From contig JFLW01000003.1 of NCBI GenBank assembly GCA_000635495.1, forward strand, positions 1 through 64,000: DNA of 64,000 nt, read 5' to 3'. Origin of the DNA: Prochlorococcus sp. scB243_495K23 (GTDB taxonomy: Bacteria > Cyanobacteriota > Cyanobacteriia > PCC-6307 > Cyanobiaceae). The notes below the pieces were generated by a model. That model saw nothing but the letters and a program-made list of their open reading frames with translations. It made no database searches and had not been told where the DNA came from. Positions 8,671 to 18,585 of this stretch are shown piece by piece. Each line of letters starts with the position of its first letter. Within the stretch, counting starts at the first letter, position 1. The position numbers were made by a program, and so were the translations under genes.

Positions 8671-9780
8671 TTACTTTGATGGAAGTTGAGGTAAATCTGA
8701 ACCTAATTTAAATCTATAGAATCTTAATAAATAAGCCAATATTATAATTATTAAAATAATAGATATCCCAATCATGAGTTTGTTTAGGCTCCAGAAAGAA
8801 AATTCCAGAGTATTTATCTGCCCTTGATTTAAATCCCAAATTATTAGATTTTTTGTGATTTCTAAATTTGAATTATTTTTACCGGTAAGGATAGCTTTAT
8901 TAGGGTGAATAATTTTGAAAATGAGTTCTAAATTATCAATGCCTTTAATAGAATTTAGATCCAAATCTAACCTGTAAAAGTATTTTTTAAAAAAAATGAA
9001 GTTTTTTTGAGTAGTATTAATTTCTATATTTGTTGATTCTCCTGCTAACTTTCCAGCTGTATTTTGGGTGATTTTAAGAACTTGCTTTGTATCCTCTAAA
9101 TTGAGATTTTTATGTTTCAAAGAAAAAGTTGATTCGTCTTGTTCAATTTCTGCGTTAGGAAAAACATCTTTCATCTTCTCTTCAAATTTTAATTGCCAAG
9201 GAAATTTCTTTATGTATTTACTCTCTATAACTAAATTATTAGTTATAGAATCAAGTTCACTAAGATCAAGGGTATCCTCAATTTTTACGCAGCCACTTAA
9301 AAGTGGAATTAATAATAATAGTATTAAAAAAATGATCAGTGAAAAGCCTTTCTGAAAGGGTTTTGTTTCACCAGTTGGCGTCTCAGTTACATTAATAAAT
9401 TTTTTTTTCTTCAATACCTCTTTTTTTTTGCGCAGTGAGTTAAGAGATTTTTTATTGAGTGATGGGTTGCTTTCAAACTGTACGTTCCAATTTTCTGGCT
9501 TTCCAATGTCAGGAGAGTCTATAACTTCCATCAAATATTTTGCATTTTCTCTCGTCTTATTATCGTAGGATTTTAGAAGTTCTTTACAAAACCTTTTAGC
9601 CTCCTCCCTTTTATTGATACCACATAGAGCAGTAATTAAGATTGTTCTTAAATTTACTCCCTCTTTGCTTGATAAAGGAAATGATTCGACTATAGGCAAA
9701 AGAAATTCAATGCAATAATGATACTCACCTTTAGCTAAAGCAAGTTCTACTTTTTCTAAAACTTGCTCATAAGTTTTCAT
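8671..9780 (-). CDS. TPR-like / DUF3153 membrane protein with internal lipobox
   Basis: The 369-residue product has two parts. Residues 1-100 are soluble and helical with TPR-like character and precede a lysine-rich linker. The rest matches my memory of the cyanobacterial DUF3153 family: a hydrophobic stretch (147-161), the lipobox-like LLSGC with C164, a beta-rich extracytoplasmic region and a C-terminal membrane segment near 331-353. In a free-standing DUF3153 protein the lipobox would be the end of a signal peptide, but here no ATG, GTG or TTG lies shortly before it in frame, so the gene reads as a fusion. The function is unknown. It lies four bases downstream of argB on the same strand. 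Confidence 0.75.
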   Translation of the reverse strand: MKTYEQVLEKVELALAKGEYHYCIEFLLPIVESFPLSSKEGVNLRTILITALCGINKREEAKRFCKELLKSYDNKTRENAKYLMEVIDSPDIGKPENWNVQFESNPSLNKKSLNSLRKKKEVLKKKKFINVTETPTGETKPFQKGFSLIIFLILLLLIPLLSGCVKIEDTLDLSELDSITNNLVIESKYIKKFPWQLKFEEKMKDVFPNAEIEQDESTFSLKHKNLNLEDTKQVLKITQNTAGKLAGESTNIEINTTQKNFIFFKKYFYRLDLDLNSIKGIDNLELIFKIIHPNKAILTGKNNSNLEITKNLIIWDLNQGQINTLEFSFWSLNKLMIGISIILIIIILAYLLRFYRFKLGSDLPQLPSK

Positions 9781-9783
9781 GGG

Positions 9784-10635
9784 TTAGGCGACTATCATTG
9801 TGCCTATTCCGGAATTTGTAAAAATCTCAAGAAGTAATGAATGTTCTATTCTTCCATCAATTATGTGAGCTGCTTTGACTCCTTGGGCTAAAGCTCTTAT
9901 ACAGCATTCTGTCTTTGGAATCATACCTTCAGTCACAATTTTTTTATCAATAAAATACCTTGCCTCTTTGAGATTAGTTTTTTCAACAAGACTATTTTTG
10001 TTATCTTTTTCTTTTAAAATTCCTTTAGTATCAGTAAGAAGAATAAGTTTTTCTGCATTTATTGCAGCAGCAATTTCTCCAGCAACGAAATCTGCATTAA
10101 TGTTATGGGAAATACCCTCTAAGGTTGATCCAATGCTAGAAATAATTGGGATGTATCCTTTAGAAATAAGAGGATCTAATATTTCAGGATTGATTTTTGT
10201 AACCTCTCCCACTAACCCATGGCTACCATCTCCTAGTTCTCTAGATTGAATTAAGTTGCCATCAAGACCTGATATTCCCACAGCTAAGGATCCAGTTTTA
10301 TTAATCCCTTTTACAATTTGTTTGTTAACTCTACCCATTAGAACCATCTCGACAATTTCCATTGTTTTTTGATCAGTAATTCTTAATCCATTTTCGAATT
10401 TAGGAGATATTTCTAATTTCTTTAACCAATTATTAATCTCTGGTCCACCTCCATGAATTACTATCGGACAAACCCCAACGGTTGATAAAAGTGCAATGTC
10501 TCTAAAAAAAGCATTTTTTAAATTATCATTCTCCATAACAGAACCACCATACTTGATAACAATTTTTCTGCCTGAGAAACTTTGTATATATGGAAGTGCT
10601 TCGCTTAATATTGATACTCTTTGAGAATCATTCAT
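9784..10635 (-). CDS. argB: Acetylglutamate kinase
   Basis: This 283-residue amino acid kinase phosphorylates N-acetylglutamate, the controlled step of arginine synthesis. Visible are the N-terminal KYGGSVM nucleotide loop near residue 29, the glycine-rich [16 protein letters not shown], the [14 protein letters not shown] segment and LLTDTKGIL. In cyanobacteria the enzyme is relieved of arginine inhibition by PII, and length and motifs fit that type. The gene is upstream of and close to the DUF3153 fusion, with three bases between them. Confidence 0.96.
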   Translation of the reverse strand: MNDSQRVSILSEALPYIQSFSGRKIVIKYGGSVMENDNLKNAFFRDIALLSTVGVCPIVIHGGGPEINNWLKKLEISPKFENGLRITDQKTMEIVEMVLMGRVNKQIVKGINKTGSLAVGISGLDGNLIQSRELGDGSHGLVGEVTKINPEILDPLISKGYIPIISSIGSTLEGISHNINADFVAGEIAAAINAEKLILLTDTKGILKEKDNKNSLVEKTNLKEARYFIDKKIVTEGMIPKTECCIRALAQGVKAAHIIDGRIEHSLLLEIFTNSGIGTMIVA

Positions 10636-10699
10636 TATTAGAATTCATTAAAACTTGATTGAATTGAGAAATTAGGTTTTTACAAATATATCCCTATAT

Positions 10700-11230
10700 T
10701 CAATAAAAGAGAATAAAATCAAATTCTTTTTTATTATCGTCGATAATAAATTCTGATTCAAGACCTTTGACGAAAAACCTATTTAACCTTTCTTGTTTTT
10801 CAATCCATTTTTCTAGGGGGACAGCGTTTAATTCGAAACGCATTCTGAGACCATTTTTCTCTTCCTTTGTAATTTCTTCTATTTCTTTTAATTGAGGGGG
10901 GTTATCCTCGTCCCACAAATTTAAAGATTCTAATGACGATTCAAGATGAGCTTTTATCCCATACCTCCATCTTGTTACATCTTTAACTAGTGCTGTTAAT
11001 TCTTTTGGTCTATTAAATTTATTTGTCGCAAAATTTGTCTTATCAAACAACTCTACAGGAGGTATTTCGGAAGTCTTTAAGCCTAATCCAATTAGAAATA
11101 TAGGTACTCCATAAAAAAAAGTGGGTACACTTAAATTCACTGAGTCTGTAAAGTAAGCAGTCATTCCAATAAAAGCTAATATACCCCCCGCGGTTACGAT
11201 TAAGTTTCCAGGAGATAAGTATTTCTTCAT
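10700..11230 (-). CDS. DUF2854-family membrane protein
   Basis: This 176-residue protein has two hydrophobic segments near its N-terminus (about residues 9-28 and 34-50) and then a hydrophilic domain ending FDFILFY. Composition and layout match my memory of DUF2854, found in cyanobacteria and plastid-bearing eukaryotes, with no established function. It is divergent from the small gene at 11273 with a 42-base gap. Confidence 0.7.
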   Translation of the reverse strand: MKKYLSPGNLIVTAGGILAFIGMTAYFTDSVNLSVPTFFYGVPIFLIGLGLKTSEIPPVELFDKTNFATNKFNRPKELTALVKDVTRWRYGIKAHLESSLESLNLWDEDNPPQLKEIEEITKEEKNGLRMRFELNAVPLEKWIEKQERLNRFFVKGLESEFIIDDNKKEFDFILFY

Positions 11231-11272
11231 TTTGATTTAGTAGAATGAGTTTTAATTGGGCTAACAAGTATT

Positions 11273-11455
11273 ATGCAAGATCCTAATACTGCAAATCAAG
11301 GAGATTTGATTTTTAAACTTGATCAAGATAGAGCATGGCTACTAGAAAATCTTGATAAGGGTAAATGGCCAGAAATCAGAAGCGAACTTGCCGCGCTTGA
11401 AAGAAAAATAAGCAAATTAATTATAAGTGTTCAAGAAAATAATGTTGGTATTTGA
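11273..11455 (+). CDS. Small conserved hypothetical protein (60 aa)
   Basis: The 60-residue product is charged and predicted helical (KLDQDRAWLLENLDKGKWPE, then a leucine-spaced second half), with no signal peptide or membrane segment. It ends one base before the convergent ssb stop. Its position between two conserved genes and its protein-like composition support a real gene. I do not know its function. Confidence 0.65.
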   Translation: MQDPNTANQGDLIFKLDQDRAWLLENLDKGKWPEIRSELAALERKISKLIISVQENNVGI

Positions 11456-11456
11456 T

Positions 11457-11882
11457 TTAAAAAGGTATTTCATCAACTTCAGGTACTAAAGGGGAACTAT
11501 CCCAACTAGATTTTTTGGTTGTTTCTTTATTTTCAAATGACTCCTTATTTTCTTTTTGATCAGAATTAATAACTTCAACCGGCGAGATTTGATGAATCTT
11601 TGAAGCTGTAAGTTCTGGTTGCTTTTCTTTTGTTCCGTCTTTTCTAGTGACAGAATTCATCTTTAGACGTCCCTCAATAACAATATTTTGCCCTTCTTTT
11701 AGTTCATCTACCATTTCTTGGGCAATATTTCCCCATCCTATGATCTTGAGATTCCTGGTTGGATCTTCACTACGTAATCCTTTAAAATTAACAATCATTT
11801 CTGCAATTGGAGTTTGGTTTTCTTTGGTATACCTCATTTGGGGAGGGCTATTAATTACCGCCTGAATTAAACAATGATTCAT
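11457..11882 (-). CDS. ssb: Single-stranded DNA-binding protein
   Basis: The 141-residue protein has an N-terminal OB fold (about residues 1-100, with MNHCLIQAVINSPPQMRYT and VIEGRLKMNSVTRKDG), a hydrophilic linker and the acidic tip DEIPF at the very C-terminus, which in bacterial SSBs recruits partner proteins such as PriA and RecO. The intact tip and single OB domain argue for a functional SSB rather than an OB-fold relative such as PriB. Confidence 0.9.
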   Translation of the reverse strand: MNHCLIQAVINSPPQMRYTKENQTPIAEMIVNFKGLRSEDPTRNLKIIGWGNIAQEMVDELKEGQNIVIEGRLKMNSVTRKDGTKEKQPELTASKIHQISPVEVINSDQKENKESFENKETTKKSSWDSSPLVPEVDEIPF

Positions 11883-11910
11883 TACTTACTATTTAATTAA
11901 AGACATACTG

Positions 11911-12708
11911 ATGCAGAATCAAGAAAATTGCTATAAAAATGTTTGGATCCTATCAGGAACTTCGGATGGACCTGTAATAGCTAATATGCTTCTTGAACTT
12001 AATTATTCAGTCTTTGCAAGTGTTTTAACTTATAAAGCAAGGCAAGCTTATAGTGAAAATCCAAAGTTACATATCATTACGGGGAAATTAAATAATAAAG
12101 ATCAAATTATTAATTTCATAAATCAAAATAAAATCACATGCGTTGTCGATGCTACTCATCCGTTTGCCGTAATAATTTCTAAAAATCTTAATAATGCATG
12201 TAAAGATATTAGTGCGCCTCTTTTACGATTTGAGAGGAAATCTCTAATAAATAAAACTAATAATTTTTTTTATATTGATCATTTAAAGGATATAAATAAA
12301 GTTGATATTGAGAATAAGAATATTCTTCTTGCAATAGGATCAAGATTCCTTAACGATACAGCTAGTTATTATATGAATTGTAAAGCAAATGTGTTTTCAA
12401 GGGTACTTCCAACTTCTGAGAGTATAACTAAAGCTTTTGGATCATGTATTAAAAATTCAAACATAGCCATACTTGAACCGAGTAAAAATAATAAAAGCAT
12501 TTTAGAAAAAAAACTTTGTGATTTTTGGGAGATAGATTATGTTCTATGCAGAGAATCTGGAAGTTATTCTCAGAAAAACTGGGAGAGTATAGTTTCTGGA
12601 AGTAAGATGAAGTTATTTTTGGTTAAAAGGCCGAAAGTTAAAAATGATTATTCTTACTCTTTTGATCAATATCACAATTTGATAAATCACATAATTAAAA
12701 AATATTGA
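11911..12708 (+). CDS. cobK: Precorrin-6A reductase (CobK/CbiJ)
   Basis: The 265-residue product reduces precorrin-6A or its cobalt form with NADPH in corrin ring synthesis. The N-terminal GTSDGPVIA motif near residue 16, VVDATHPFA near residue 80 and LLAIGSRFL in the middle are family signatures. The protein is slightly longer than the usual 240-260 residues. It is the first gene of a probable pair with cutA, 13 bases downstream. Together with cobO at 28946-29638 it shows that the cell makes its own corrinoid. Confidence 0.88.
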   Translation: MQNQENCYKNVWILSGTSDGPVIANMLLELNYSVFASVLTYKARQAYSENPKLHIITGKLNNKDQIINFINQNKITCVVDATHPFAVIISKNLNNACKDISAPLLRFERKSLINKTNNFFYIDHLKDINKVDIENKNILLAIGSRFLNDTASYYMNCKANVFSRVLPTSESITKAFGSCIKNSNIAILEPSKNNKSILEKKLCDFWEIDYVLCRESGSYSQKNWESIVSGSKMKLFLVKRPKVKNDYSYSFDQYHNLINHIIKKY

Positions 12709-12721
12709 TGTTTAATTAATT

Positions 12722-13027
12722 ATGGAAGTATTAGTTATGATCACAACTGAATCAAGTAACGCAAATGCTTTGCGAATGGCTAAATTACTAATACAAAATA
12801 AACTTGCAGCTTGTGTTTCGATAAAGCAAATTTTTTCAATTTATAAGTGGGATGATGATATTGAAGAAACAAAAGAGTTTGAAATCACAATAAAAAGTAA
12901 ACTAGAATTTAAAGATTGTTTAATTGATTTCGTAAATAAAAATTCCACATATGAAGTTCCTCAAATTATTTATAAAAAATACCATGCTGAGATGAAATAT
13001 TATGATTGGTTGAATAAGACTATTTGA
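12722..13027 (+). CDS. cutA: CutA1 divalent-cation tolerance protein
   Basis: The 101-residue protein has the length and ferredoxin-like fold motifs of CutA: an N-terminal strand followed by AKLLIQNKLAACVSIKQI, IYKWDDDIEETKEFEITIKS in the middle and the C-terminal YEVPQIIYKK. CutA forms very stable trimers and is linked to copper tolerance in E. coli, but its role in cyanobacteria is unclear. It follows cobK closely and is convergent with the PfkB kinase gene. Confidence 0.93.
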   Translation: MEVLVMITTESSNANALRMAKLLIQNKLAACVSIKQIFSIYKWDDDIEETKEFEITIKSKLEFKDCLIDFVNKNSTYEVPQIIYKKYHAEMKYYDWLNKTI

Positions 13028-13033
13028 TTAAAT

Positions 13034-14035
13034 CTATTTTATTAACTCTTTAAGATCAATATCTGTTCTAGATCCTAATTGCGTAATTATTTGCCCCGCA
13101 CAAATTGAAGCTATCTCTCCGCATTTTTTGAGGGAACAATTGTTTATTAGTCCATGGATAAATCCTCCCGCATAGATATCTCCTGCTCCTGTAGTATCAA
13201 TAATCTTGCCTCTCGTTATTGAATCAATTATTTCAACATTATTTTTGTTAAAGATCAGAGAACCATTGCTTCCAAGAGTTACTATGACTAATTCACATAA
13301 GGAAGATAGGTTTTCTTGGCAGCTTGCTAATTTATCATTTTTAAATAGACTTAACACCTCGGATTCATTACAAAAAACAATATCTACATATTCATAAATT
13401 AATTCCAAGAAACTCTCACGATGTCTATCTACACAAAATGAATCAGACAAAGAAAGGATTATTTTTGTATTAGATTGTTTTGCAACTTGGGCGGCTTTAA
13501 TAAAAGCTTTTTTAGCTAATTCGCTGTCCCATAAATATCCTTCTAAATATAAGTATTTGCTTTCCTTAATTACAGTAAAGTCAATGTCTTTTGGTTCAAA
13601 CTCTACAGATGCTCCTAGGTAAGTGCACATAGTTCTTTGTGCATCAGGTGTAACCAAAATGATTGAATGAGCTGTTGGAGCACCTTCAATAGTAGGTGGA
13701 GTATTAAATATAGTTTTACTTTTTTTTATATCGTCAGAAAAGAAATTCCCAAATTGATCATTTTTCACTCTTCCTATAAACTGCACATGATTGCCTAATT
13801 CTGCTAAAGAAACAACGGTATTTGCTGAGGACCCACCTGAAATTTGTTTGATCACCTTGCAATTTTCTAACAATCTCTGAGATTCATCAGAATTAATTAG
13901 ATTCATTGATCCTTTATTCAGATTATTTATCTCAAGAAACTCATCTTCAATATTTACAATAATATCTACTATTGCGTTGCCCAGACCAATGAGATCAACT
14001 TTTTTATCTTCAAAATGTCTAAAGGATTCCTTCAT
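13034..14035 (-). CDS. PfkB-family sugar or nucleoside kinase (adenosine kinase-like)
   Basis: The 333-residue protein is a ribokinase/PfkB-fold kinase. GNAIVDIIVNIEDEFLE opens the fold, SGGSSANTVVSLAELG is the first family signature near residue 68, and DTTGAGDIYAGGFIHGL near residue 280 is the second, with the catalytic aspartate and the anion hole. The substrate cannot be fixed from sequence: adenosine, ribose and fructose kinases share this layout, and the N-terminal lid resembles adenosine kinases. It lies 15 bases downstream of purA, so a role in purine salvage is plausible. Confidence 0.82.
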   Translation of the reverse strand: MKESFRHFEDKKVDLIGLGNAIVDIIVNIEDEFLEINNLNKGSMNLINSDESQRLLENCKVIKQISGGSSANTVVSLAELGNHVQFIGRVKNDQFGNFFSDDIKKSKTIFNTPPTIEGAPTAHSIILVTPDAQRTMCTYLGASVEFEPKDIDFTVIKESKYLYLEGYLWDSELAKKAFIKAAQVAKQSNTKIILSLSDSFCVDRHRESFLELIYEYVDIVFCNESEVLSLFKNDKLASCQENLSSLCELVIVTLGSNGSLIFNKNNVEIIDSITRGKIIDTTGAGDIYAGGFIHGLINNCSLKKCGEIASICAGQIITQLGSRTDIDLKELIK

Positions 14036-14050
14036 TAATTTGGAACTAAA

Positions 14051-15415
<1,365 letters not shown>

Positions 15416-15442
15416 TTACTTTTAAAAAGTAAATGAATTGTA

Positions 15443-15880
15443 TCAACTTTCTCTTAGAACCATTTTTTCAGCAAGAGAAAATTCTTTGGTTAAACGCTCT
15501 TTAAGTTTATCTGGCAAAGGTCTACTTGCAAAGTTTTTGTAATGACCTGCCATAGCATTTAATGCTGTTTGCATTGTGGTAAATGATTGCGTTTTATTCA
15601 CCATCCCTCTATTTCTGTATCTGGAAATATAGTCAGTTATGAGTGTAAGAGCTTCACTTCTTACTTCATCTTTATTTGGAGAATCTTTTGGAGTATCAAC
15701 AGCTGTTTGTAATGTTTTAACAACTGAAATTGTATCCTTTGTATAGTCACCTGTCATAGAGGTTTTTGCAGCTATGGAAGGGGAACTAAATAGTGTAAAA
15801 ACAATAATTAAGGATATCGCAAAAGAAATAGCTTTGGTAAGATTCTTAAAAAATAATTTTGATGTCCATTTCAGTAACAT
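15443..15880 (-). CDS. psb27: Photosystem II assembly protein Psb27
   Basis: The 145-residue precursor has a basic N-terminus, a hydrophobic segment (about residues 16-36) and a likely signal peptidase site after SIAA, then the four-helix Psb27 domain beginning MTGDYTKDT. Psb27 binds the lumenal side of CP43 in assembling or repairing photosystem II and keeps the manganese cluster from forming early. Most cyanobacterial Psb27 proteins I know are lipoproteins with a cysteine at the signal cleavage site. Here the cleavage region reads SSPSIAAKTSM without a cysteine, so this one is probably a soluble lumenal protein. Confidence 0.92.
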   Translation of the reverse strand: MLLKWTSKLFFKNLTKAISFAISLIIVFTLFSSPSIAAKTSMTGDYTKDTISVVKTLQTAVDTPKDSPNKDEVRSEALTLITDYISRYRNRGMVNKTQSFTTMQTALNAMAGHYKNFASRPLPDKLKERLTKEFSLAEKMVLRES

Positions 15881-15906
15881 AACTTAGCTCCCAAAAAAAA
15901 TAAGCC

Positions 15907-17709
15907 TCAAGACTTTTTATTGTACATTATTTCAGATTCGGAAATAAATGTTTCTAACAATTTATCAGCACTAATTTTAAGCTTAGTATTATTTGTTCTG
16001 CATAAAAGTTCTACTTCTTTATTAATAGAATCTCTGCCAATAATTATCTGAAAAGGAATACCAATTAATTCCGCATCTTTAAATTTCACTCCAGCTCTAT
16101 CGTTTCTATCATCAAGAAGGACATCAATTTTATTAATTAAAAAGTTGTTATAGATATGCTCAGTAAGATCACTTTGAATAGGATCTTTTAGGTTTGTTGG
16201 GATAATAATAACTTCAAATGGACAAATCTGGATAGGCCAACAAATCCCTTTTTGATCATGATTCTGTTCGATAGCGGCTTGAGCTATTCTTGTCACTCCT
16301 ATTCCGTAACAACCCATCCATAAATTTTTTAGCTGACCATCCTTATCAGAGAACTTTGCATTTAATTTTTCACTATATTTCTGACCTAGTTGGAAAATAT
16401 GTCCAATTTCGATACCTTTTTTTTCTTTAAGTTCTTCATCATCATTATTACTTATTTTATCTCCTTTTTTGGCATTCCTGATATCTCCAATTAGATAGTC
16501 TTTCGAATCAAAAGAAAATTTTTGAAAAACTTTATGGAAATTAACTTTATTCCCACCACTTATGAACTTTGAAAGGTCACTTGCAGAATGGTCAATTATT
16601 CTTGTCCATTTTTTTTTCCAATTAGAACTAGATTTAATAGTTTTATTATCTAAATCTGGCCCGATAAAACCTAAGGGTAAATCAACTAGATTTTTTTCGA
16701 TAGTATTTTTGTCTTCAATCTTTTTTAGATTAATGAGATTGAAATTATGAAGTTTATTGATTAAGTTAAAAAGCTTTACTTCATTAATGTGTTGATCGCC
16801 TCTTATGCAAGCAAGAATAGGGACATTAAATTCACCTTCGTACTGTGCAAGGAATATTACTACTTTAATAATCTGACTAGGGTCTAAATTATTCTTATCG
16901 CAAACTTCTAGGATTGTTTTCTGATGAGGTGTCTCCAACCACTCTGCAATATTATCTTTTAGTGGAATAGGTCGAGAGGGTAGAGATACAGCTTTTTCAA
17001 TATTTGCAGCATAAGAACCACTTTGAGTAAACAAAATGGAATCTTCCCCAGCATCAGCAGTGACCATAAATTCTTTAGATGAAGCCCCGCCAATTGCTCC
17101 ACTATCAGCTTCAACCCCTACTGTCTCCAGTCCACAAGATTTAAAAATATTTTCATAGGCATTACCCACCTTTTCATAGAAAGAAGCCAGATCGTTTTCT
17201 GAAGAATGAAAAGAATAACCATCTTTCATTATAAATTCTCTACTTCTCATCAATCCAAATCTTGGCCTTATTTCATCTCTAAATTTTGTCTGAATTTGAT
17301 AAAAACATTGAGGTAGTTGCTTATAGGAGTTGATGGTCTCTGATGCAATACTCGTGATCACCTCTTCGTGAGTTGGAGCTAAACCAAATTGTTTACCTTG
17401 TCTATCTTTGAGATTAAACATTATTCCTTCTCCTGCAGTATATCCTTCCCACCTTTCACTTTTTCTCCATAAATCTGCAGGATGCAGTTGAGGTAATAGT
17501 AATTTTGTACAGCCAATACTATTAAGTTCTCTCTCAATTATTGCGGATATTTTTTCAATAACTCTAAGCATTATTGGCATGTATGCATAAATACCGCTGT
17601 TAATTCTGCGGATATAACCAGCTTTTAAAAGTAATTGATGTGAAATGATCTCAGCTTCAGAAGGTGTGTCACGAAGTGTCCCCAGAGGAAATGAGGTTGT
17701 CACGCGCAT
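15907..17709 (-). CDS. proS: Prolyl-tRNA synthetase
   Basis: The 600-residue product is a class II aminoacyl-tRNA synthetase of the bacterial type. Motif 2 appears as RPRFGLMRSREFIMKDGYSF near residue 149, an editing-type insertion lies between motifs 2 and 3, GCYGIGVTRIAQAAIEQ is motif 3 and the anticodon-binding domain fills the C-terminus (DVLLDDRNDRAGVKFKDAEL). The length is normal. It lies 26 bases upstream of psb27 on the same strand and could share its transcript. Confidence 0.97.
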   Translation of the reverse strand: MRVTTSFPLGTLRDTPSEAEIISHQLLLKAGYIRRINSGIYAYMPIMLRVIEKISAIIERELNSIGCTKLLLPQLHPADLWRKSERWEGYTAGEGIMFNLKDRQGKQFGLAPTHEEVITSIASETINSYKQLPQCFYQIQTKFRDEIRPRFGLMRSREFIMKDGYSFHSSENDLASFYEKVGNAYENIFKSCGLETVGVEADSGAIGGASSKEFMVTADAGEDSILFTQSGSYAANIEKAVSLPSRPIPLKDNIAEWLETPHQKTILEVCDKNNLDPSQIIKVVIFLAQYEGEFNVPILACIRGDQHINEVKLFNLINKLHNFNLINLKKIEDKNTIEKNLVDLPLGFIGPDLDNKTIKSSSNWKKKWTRIIDHSASDLSKFISGGNKVNFHKVFQKFSFDSKDYLIGDIRNAKKGDKISNNDDEELKEKKGIEIGHIFQLGQKYSEKLNAKFSDKDGQLKNLWMGCYGIGVTRIAQAAIEQNHDQKGICWPIQICPFEVIIIPTNLKDPIQSDLTEHIYNNFLINKIDVLLDDRNDRAGVKFKDAELIGIPFQIIIGRDSINKEVELLCRTNNTKLKISADKLLETFISESEIMYNKKS

Positions 17710-17883
17710 ACAAAAAAATCCTTGATAATATTTAATTTTATCAATTAAGATGAAAAAATAATTTAAAGTGTCTTGAGTCCCTCAACGCGGCTAGTCTAAA
17801 AATATTGTTTCTGCTAACTTCTTCAGTAATGAAGTTCAAATTCTTTTAAAAGTTCATTATTACTAAAACATTTTCTTAAGTTT

Positions 17884-18234
17884 ATGGAAAATATAGATTC
17901 CAATATTTCTAGCGAAGAGGAATTAGTAGGTATTGATGAAGTTCAAAAATTCCTAAACAGATCAAGAGCTTCTGTCTATAGGTATACAAATACAGATTTA
18001 AGAAATCTTAACCCTAGCTTTAATCCAAGAAAATTAAATCCCGAATTTAGAACTGATCAAAAAGATCCTTTAAAGTTTCATCCTAATGAAGTAGCAAGAT
18101 TTGCAAAAGATATTTTAAGAATTAAGGAGGTTACTGTAGAGGTCTTTAATACACCTTCTTCCGCTGCTCAAAATATACTGGTGCAAATATTAGAGGAACT
18201 AAAATCTATCAGGTCTTTGCTAGAAAAAGAGTAA
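17884..18234 (+). CDS. Putative small HTH DNA-binding protein
   Basis: The 116-residue product carries a helix-turn-helix-like segment near residues 17-35 (GIDEVQKFLNRSRASVYRY), similar to excisionase or MerR-type DNA-binding helices, then a proline- and asparagine-rich middle (LNPSFNPRKLNPEF) and a helical C-terminus ending RSLLEKE. I recognise no named family. It heads a set of same-strand genes (small membrane protein, pyrophosphatase, ArsC-like protein, signal peptidase) and may be a regulator or nucoid-associated protein. That role is inference only. Confidence 0.6.
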   Translation: MENIDSNISSEEELVGIDEVQKFLNRSRASVYRYTNTDLRNLNPSFNPRKLNPEFRTDQKDPLKFHPNEVARFAKDILRIKEVTVEVFNTPSSAAQNILVQILEELKSIRSLLEKE

Positions 18235-18330
18235 TTAAAAAGTTACTAATCAATGTTTTGATTTATTGACATTTTGAATGTAGGATAATGATGTTTAATT
18301 ATCTCCTTAATCTTTACCAATTAAGAGTTC

Positions 18331-18585
18331 TTGAGTTACACGAAATCAAAGCAGTTTATTCAAAGTAAATCAAGTGAAGAATCTTCTCATGGTTCTGCTC
18401 GAAGTGATTTTGAAAGAGATGATGATGACCCCTTAAGTATAAGGAGTTTATCAATAACATCTTTAGGTATTATTTTTGCCTTTTTGACAATTTTTTTACC
18501 TTCAATAAGCGTTTTAATTGGAAGACCTTTATCTCAAGGAAACGAGATAATTCATAATCACGATTTTAAAAAAGATGGACCTTAG
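18331..18585 (+). CDS. Small single-span membrane protein (84 aa)
   Basis: The frame starts at TTG 18331 and encodes 84 residues: a hydrophilic serine-rich N-terminus with an acidic patch (FERDDDDPLS), one membrane span near residues 44-64 (SLGIIFAFLTIFLPSISVLI) and a short tail. Its last eleven bases overlap the start of the pyrophosphatase gene, so the two are probably translated in a coupled way. I do not recognise the family. Confidence 0.6.
   Translation: MSYTKSKQFIQSKSSEESSHGSARSDFERDDDDPLSIRSLSITSLGIIFAFLTIFLPSISVLIGRPLSQGNEIIHNHDFKKDGP

Noticed and set aside
17710-17883. Possible tRNA or small RNA in the gap after the proS start
   Set aside because: No cloverleaf, terminator or known cyanobacterial RNA motif could be recognised.
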